NCBI RefSeq assembly: GCF_900109075.1
Contig: NZ_FNYS01000006.1
Span: 1 to 33,005 of the forward strand
Length of the DNA: 33,005 nucleotides
Reading direction: 5' to 3'
Source of the DNA: Myroides marinus
GTDB lineage: Bacteria > Bacteroidota > Bacteroidia > Flavobacteriales > Flavobacteriaceae
The notes beneath the pieces are model-generated. The model saw nothing but the letters and a program-made list of their open reading frames with translations, made no database searches and was not told where the DNA came from. Positions 29,500 to 33,005 of the stretch are shown here, one piece after another. A program made the position numbers and the translations under genes. Within the stretch, counting starts at the first letter, position 1; every line of letters begins with the position of its first letter.

Positions 29500-29855
29500 A
29501 ACCTATTTTCAATTATTTAATCTACTGAATGCTTATTCATAATGAGTTTATATAATTTTAAAAACGGAGGTATGTTGTTGTTGTTCAATTGATTGTTTTT
29601 GTGTTGAAAGAGGTTTTATATCGTCTGAAATGAGGTTGTATAAGCTCAATACGATTCGCATAATTTAAAATATTATATCATGTAGTCTTACAAGGTTGAT
29701 ATTAATGATGTCTATCTGTTAAAAAAAGTCAATATTATTCCTAAATATAAAAAAGTGAATAATAAATTATCTATTTTAGATTACTGCAATAAACCTGCGT
29801 AAAAAGTGGGGTGATGAGCACAAGTATAATTAAAGTTATAAACACACACTGTTTT
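29500..29855. other. AT-rich divergent intergenic region, no gene seen
   Basis: Apart from the rlmD promoter side, this region shows no convincing ORF, hairpin or -7 element for the protease gene. A ggaggt (29564-29569) precedes a 6-codon frame only. Confidence 0.35.
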
Positions 29856-30980
29856 ATGAAGTTCCAAAAAGTATTATTATTTCTCTTTTTAGTATCAGTA
29901 TCTATTGGTTATGCACAGACTATTCGTCTGCCATATAATGATGACTCTGGCTGGATGTTAGTGGAATTAAAGGTAAATGAAAAACCAATGACCTTCTTGT
30001 TTGATACAGGCTGGGATGGTCTATCTATCAGAGCTAGTTTATTAGATGAATATAGCCATGGTGAGCAGATAGCGGCTATAGATGCTAATAATGTAGTACA
30101 GGCTATACCTACTTTTACAGTGGATAATCTTAAAGTGGGAAATTATACTTTTTCGAAACTACCATTTACAGATTTTGAATCTTTTCCGATGATTAATGAT
30201 CCTATATTTAATTGTTATAAAATAGATGGGGTACTTGGCAACGTGATTTATAAAGATAAGATTCTAGAAATAGACCCTATAAAGAAAGAGATAGTACTAC
30301 ATGATTTCACTCCAGAACTTGTCGATACACTTCTTAAAAATAAGTTTACTTCAGTACCTACTTATCCAGTAGAAGGAGGAACTAGAATTCTTGTGCCAAC
30401 TGAGATTGGAGCAGGTATAAAGCGTCTTTTCTTATTTGATACCGGAGATAATGGTTATTTAACGATGAGTGCAGATAGAGCCTTAGTTGCTTATTTGGCA
30501 AGTTTAAAGTTTAACTCTTATATCAGTGTAGGAAGTATAGGAGCCTTTGGGTTGAATGAAAGTGTAAATAGAACACTTATCACACAAGAAGGTAAAATTA
30601 AGATGGGGAAATTAGCTTTAGATAATGAAGAATTGACTTTTACAGCTAATGATAGCACCTATCAAATGGGAGTGGAATTTATTAAGCAGTTTCACTTTTA
30701 CTATTTACCTTCATTTAACTTAATATACTTAAAGAAAGTTCAGAATAATCCTGTTGTGTCAACCCTAGAGAAAGTAGGATATGGTATTGCCTATATAGAT
30801 GGGAAATATATGGTGGCTGCTATTCATCAAAAAGAACAAAATGTACGTTTAGGTGATATAGTTGTTTCTATTGACGGAACTCCTATTGAGCAATTATGTG
30901 GATACAGAAAATATCTGCAACGCAGTAAAACTACTCCTAAACTTGTGGTAGTACGCGATGGGAAACAGATGACATTGTAA
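29856..30980 (+). CDS. Secreted aspartyl protease-like protein with C-terminal PDZ domain
   Basis: The start at 29856 (MKFQKVLLFLFLVSVSIG) gives a signal peptide with cleavage after YAQ, so it is chosen over ATG codons at 29811 and 29814. The 374-aa protein has two retropepsin-like lobes, each with a DTG triad: LFDTGWDG (Asp50) and LFDTGDNG (Asp195). A PDZ-like end (RLGDIVVSIDGTPIEQL, about residues 329-345, up to VVVRDGKQMTL) closes it. Such two-lobe clan AA proteins with a PDZ domain are common in Bacteroidota, act outside the inner membrane and have unknown targets. The two lobes within one chain suggest an internal dimer like pepsin. Confidence 0.85.
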   Translation: MKFQKVLLFLFLVSVSIGYAQTIRLPYNDDSGWMLVELKVNEKPMTFLFDTGWDGLSIRASLLDEYSHGEQIAAIDANNVVQAIPTFTVDNLKVGNYTFSKLPFTDFESFPMINDPIFNCYKIDGVLGNVIYKDKILEIDPIKKEIVLHDFTPELVDTLLKNKFTSVPTYPVEGGTRILVPTEIGAGIKRLFLFDTGDNGYLTMSADRALVAYLASLKFNSYISVGSIGAFGLNESVNRTLITQEGKIKMGKLALDNEELTFTANDSTYQMGVEFIKQFHFYYLPSFNLIYLKKVQNNPVVSTLEKVGYGIAYIDGKYMVAAIHQKEQNVRLGDIVVSIDGTPIEQLCGYRKYLQRSKTTPKLVVVRDGKQMTL

Positions 30981-31000
30981 TTAAGACTTCTAAACGAAAT

Positions 31001-31040
31001 AAAAGCGATAATAGTGTATTCTATTGTCGCTTTTTTATTT
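31001..31040 (+). terminator. Terminator, AAAAGCGATAATAG type
   Basis: AAAAGCGATAATAG (31001-31014) pairs with CTATTGTCGCTTTT (31021-31034), followed by T residues. It is related to stems at 17844-17881 and 31982-32020. Confidence 0.9.
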
Positions 31041-31155
31041 ATAACTCAATATGATTTTATCTTAATTTTTGTTAATTTTATTCTTAATTAGCTGATCGCT
31101 TGCGTTTATGAAAATAACGGAGCTATACGGTTAAAGTATTTAAAAGTAGATAAAA

Positions 31156-31950
31156 ATGAGAAAATTATTTACAGTTATTGCTATTGTGGCCTCAGTAGGT
31201 ACAACTTTAGCTCAAAATTTCAAGATCAAGAAAGGAGAGATTCAGATTGATAAACAATCTGTTGCTAAGATCGAGAAAGAGAAAGAAGGTTTTAAGATTA
31301 GCAGTTTAGATGGTACAAGTTTCTTTGTAGCTTTAGCAACTAATCTTACACCAAAAGGAAAAGTAGCTCCAAAGTATTGGTTAGTATTAACAGGGAATAA
31401 TGGAAATATTCGCGAGAGTGAATATGAAGGGGTTGGTTTCTCGTTTAGTAAAGAGAAATGGACTGTAGAGGCTCTTCTTAAAAGTGGAGTAGGACTTATA
31501 GGTGGGGAAGGAATGAATAAGGAAAAGGTAAAACAATACTTTGAGTCTTCCGATAGAAGTGTTTCTGATAAATGGGAGAAGTTTATAGAGGAGAAATTAG
31601 CAGAGATAGAAAAAGAAAGCCAGCTAGCAATAGATCAAAAACTAACAATAGATGGTAGTGGAAATATTAAAAAGAATGGTGAAAAAGTGGGGTATTATAA
31701 AAAAGTAACAGTTAATGCACAAGTTCCTTCTTATGAATATGTAGTCTATAATGCTAAGAATAGTCAAATAGGATCTGTGTTCTTTTATGAGGCAGAGAAT
31801 TTGAATAATAGTAATGGGGGAGTAAGCCTAGAAGTAGGAGAAGAAAAGAATGCTTTATACGGTATTAAGTTTAGCTTTAATAAAATCGTAACAGATGATT
31901 TAGCAAAAAGAATGGTGTATAGGTTAAATGCAATGGGGGCATTTGATTAA
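31156..31950 (+). CDS. Unknown secreted protein
   Basis: I do not recognise this 264-aa protein. It has a signal peptide (MRKLFTVIAIVASVGTTLAQ, cleavage after about residue 20). The mature part is a charged beta-rich region (KIKKGEIQIDKQSVAKIEKE, SSLDGTSFFVALATNL), then an alpha-helical stretch rich in Lys and Glu (about 125-155), then YYKKVTVNAQVPSYEYVVYN and a C-terminal KISFNKIVTDDLAKRMV-like helix region. It is probably periplasmic or exported. The only context is a terminator on each side and the protease gene before it. Confidence 0.7.
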   Translation: MRKLFTVIAIVASVGTTLAQNFKIKKGEIQIDKQSVAKIEKEKEGFKISSLDGTSFFVALATNLTPKGKVAPKYWLVLTGNNGNIRESEYEGVGFSFSKEKWTVEALLKSGVGLIGGEGMNKEKVKQYFESSDRSVSDKWEKFIEEKLAEIEKESQLAIDQKLTIDGSGNIKKNGEKVGYYKKVTVNAQVPSYEYVVYNAKNSQIGSVFFYEAENLNNSNGGVSLEVGEEKNALYGIKFSFNKIVTDDLAKRMVYRLNAMGAFD

Positions 31951-31981
31951 TACTTTTTATTCTAATTAATTGTTATATAGT

Positions 31982-32020
31982 AAAAGCGATAATAGAGCTA
32001 TAAGTTCTATTATCGCTTTT
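31982..32020 (+). terminator. Terminator, AAAAGCGATAATAG type
   Basis: AAAAGCGATAATAGA (31982-31996) pairs perfectly with TCTATTATCGCTTTT (32006-32020). Confidence 0.9.
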
Positions 32021-32050
32021 TAGTTCATATTTTACTAAGTAAGCTAGGTA

Positions 32051-32078
32051 AAAAAAAGCAGTACTTGTAAAGTACTGC
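32051..32078 (-). terminator. Terminator of the zinc-finger-like gene
   Basis: GCAGTACTT (32058-32066) pairs with AAGTACTGC (32070-32078); on the minus strand a run of seven T residues follows. Confidence 0.85.
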
Positions 32079-32125
32079 CTCTGTAGCTTATTTTGATGAC
32101 ACCATAGAGATGTAATCAACTAGGT

Positions 32126-32647
32126 TTAGTTTTTTAGTCTTTTATACTCGCGAAGTATTTCTTTAAGTTGTCTATTAGATGTAATATCTAAATCTTTATC
32201 AGATAAGAAGTGTTTAAAGCTAAATTGACTATCGTATTTTTTGTCTACAATTATTTGATCAATTACCATTAGTTCTTTTCTTAAATGTCTCTTTTCAGTT
32301 TCAAGAATAGTCAAATTGTGGAATTTATCTTTAAAGTCTCTTCTAAAAGTATTTGTATTAAAAGGAATAGAGTTTAGAAGTTGTAGTTGCTTCTTCGATT
32401 TAGAATCTAGAGCATTGATGATTTTTATTGTAATTTGTTCAATCTCTTGCTTTGTTAAAGCGTCCGTTTTTTTTGGAAGATGATAAACTAATTCAGCTTC
32501 TTTATAAGGAATTGTTTTGCTTACTGGTTTTTTAGCTACCTGCTTTGGAGCAGATTTTTTTTGAGTTGCTGATGGAGCATAACCACTTCCAAAACAGATT
32601 TTACAATTAGGATTTAAACCTTCACAAGAACAAAGTTCGACTGCCAT
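32126..32647 (-). CDS. Unknown protein with N-terminal Cys-rich zinc-binding motif
   Basis: The 173-aa protein opens MAVELCSCEGLNPNCKICFGSGY. Cys6, Cys8, Cys15 and Cys18, with a GSGY turn, form a four-Cys knuckle like half of a DnaJ-type zinc ribbon. A basic, Pro/Ala/Lys-rich linker follows (residues 26-45). A helical part continues to the C-terminus (LTKQEIEQITIKIINALDSK, then KRHLRKELMVIDQIIVDKK). No known domain is recognised for the rest. It is cytoplasmic. It could bind nucleic acid or protein; this is a guess from the zinc motif and basic linker. Confidence 0.65.
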   Translation of the reverse strand: MAVELCSCEGLNPNCKICFGSGYAPSATQKKSAPKQVAKKPVSKTIPYKEAELVYHLPKKTDALTKQEIEQITIKIINALDSKSKKQLQLLNSIPFNTNTFRRDFKDKFHNLTILETEKRHLRKELMVIDQIIVDKKYDSQFSFKHFLSDKDLDITSNRQLKEILREYKRLKN

Positions 32648-32883
32648 ATTTTTTAGATTACTTTTTACTTTAGATGTTACATTGATTTTTTACGTGCTTT
32701 AAGACTTGTTTCTAGATGAAAGAATATAGATAGATGTATGCCGTAAAAATGATTGCGCGAATGTAATTCTTTTCTTTAGAATAATTAGACTAAGTTGATA
32801 AACTAATTGAAATATCTGAACTAAAAATTATTCAATAGAAGAAATAGAGTAGGGATAGGAAAAGAATGAAATAGTATATAAAC

Positions 32884-32909
32884 AAAAAAAGCGACCTATT
32901 GGTCGCTTT
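32884..32909 (-). terminator. Terminator after tRNA-Tyr
   Basis: AAAGCGACC (32888-32896) pairs with GGTCGCTTT (32901-32909) around TATT. On the minus strand it lies 10 nt after the tRNA 3' end and is followed by a T run. Confidence 0.85.
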
Positions 32910-32918
32910 CTTTTCTAG

Positions 32919-32999
32919 TGGGGAGAGCAGGATTCGAACCTGCGAAGGTTACCCAACGGATTTACAGTCCGTCCTCGTTGGCCGCTTGAGTATCTCCCC
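32919..32999 (-). tRNA. tRNA-Tyr (anticodon GTA)
   Basis: The minus strand reads as a class II tRNA of 81 nt. The acceptor stem GGGGAGA (from 32999) pairs with TCTCCCC (32926-32920). The anticodon GTA (complement of 32963-32965) follows ACT and precedes AATCC. A long variable arm with stem AACGAGG-side bases and a T arm containing GGTTCGAATCC are present. Tyr tRNAs of bacteria have this long variable arm. CCA is not encoded (discriminator A at 32919). Confidence 0.95.
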
Positions 33000-33005
33000 T
33001 CCTAA

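Noticed and set aside
28264..29520. Plus-strand ORFs across rlmD
   Set aside because: They are antisense shadows of a well-supported gene with conserved motifs on the minus strand.
1..33005. CRISPR arrays, rRNA genes, prophage or integrase genes
   Set aside because: No regularly spaced repeats, rRNA sequence, phage structural genes or recombinases were seen; the only mobile-element gene is the partial transposase at the left edge.

Overview
The window looks like a chromosomal segment of a Flavobacteriaceae bacterium (Bacteroidota), plausibly Myroides or a close relative. The DNA is AT-rich. Recognisable promoters carry the Bacteroidota -7 element TAnnTTTG, ribosome binding sites are weak, and many genes encode outer-membrane barrels, TonB-dependent uptake or SDD-type lipoproteins. 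The genus is inferred; the phylum-level signals are read from the sequence.

Layout. 1-309 is the 3' end of an IS1595/ISXO2-type transposase. 377-1003 (-) is an OMP barrel. 1174-2958 is an ABC exporter. 2959-3580 is gene-free but structured: a terminator, a candidate small RNA and two palindromic repeats. 3581-5043 is an operon of DUF2798, stand-alone RibB and a Crp/Fnr regulator. 5165-7940 holds DUF4240, a truncated HigA-like ORF, an unknown gene, and an ECF sigma factor with a membrane partner. 8005-12785 has an OMP (-), a nitronate monooxygenase (+), a lipoprotein (-) and a TonB receptor (-). 13166-14641 is a SAM-riboswitch-like leader followed by an NhaC-family (MetT-like) transporter. 14710-16368 is fabG and a zeta-toxin-like cassette between 68-bp direct repeats. 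16608-19858 has two membrane proteins, a DEDDh exonuclease, a methyltransferase and a glycolipid-binding protein. 19899-21234 (-) is a DUF6452/DUF6048 pair. 21484-25738 is a lactate operon (lctP-lutABC). 25816-28008 (-) has surface lipoproteins (one a deletion pseudogene) and a DUF2185/Imm33-like protein. 28075-29487 (-) is rlmD. 29856-32647 has an aspartyl protease-PDZ protein and two unknown proteins. A tRNA-Tyr (-) closes the window.

Main regulatory observations. (1) Three Crp/Fnr-type boxes (TTGAC-N4-GTCAA or a variant) lie at the same 36.5-bp distance from a -7 element. They sit in front of the ABC exporter, of a gene-free region that ends in a hairpin (a candidate FnrS-like sRNA), and of the operon that encodes a Crp/Fnr protein. 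This suggests one small regulon with autoregulation. (2) The NhaC-family gene has a leader with the SAM-I/SAM-IV core (TTATCAAGA, AGCAACC, AAGGTGCT, a P2-loop/J3 pseudoknot), which implies methionine transport rather than Na+/H+ exchange.

Mobile feature. A zeta-like kinase and an overlapping 51-aa ORF sit between two 68-bp repeats that duplicate the last codons and terminator of fabG. This looks like a toxin-antitoxin cassette inserted at the fabG 3' end without a visible integrase.
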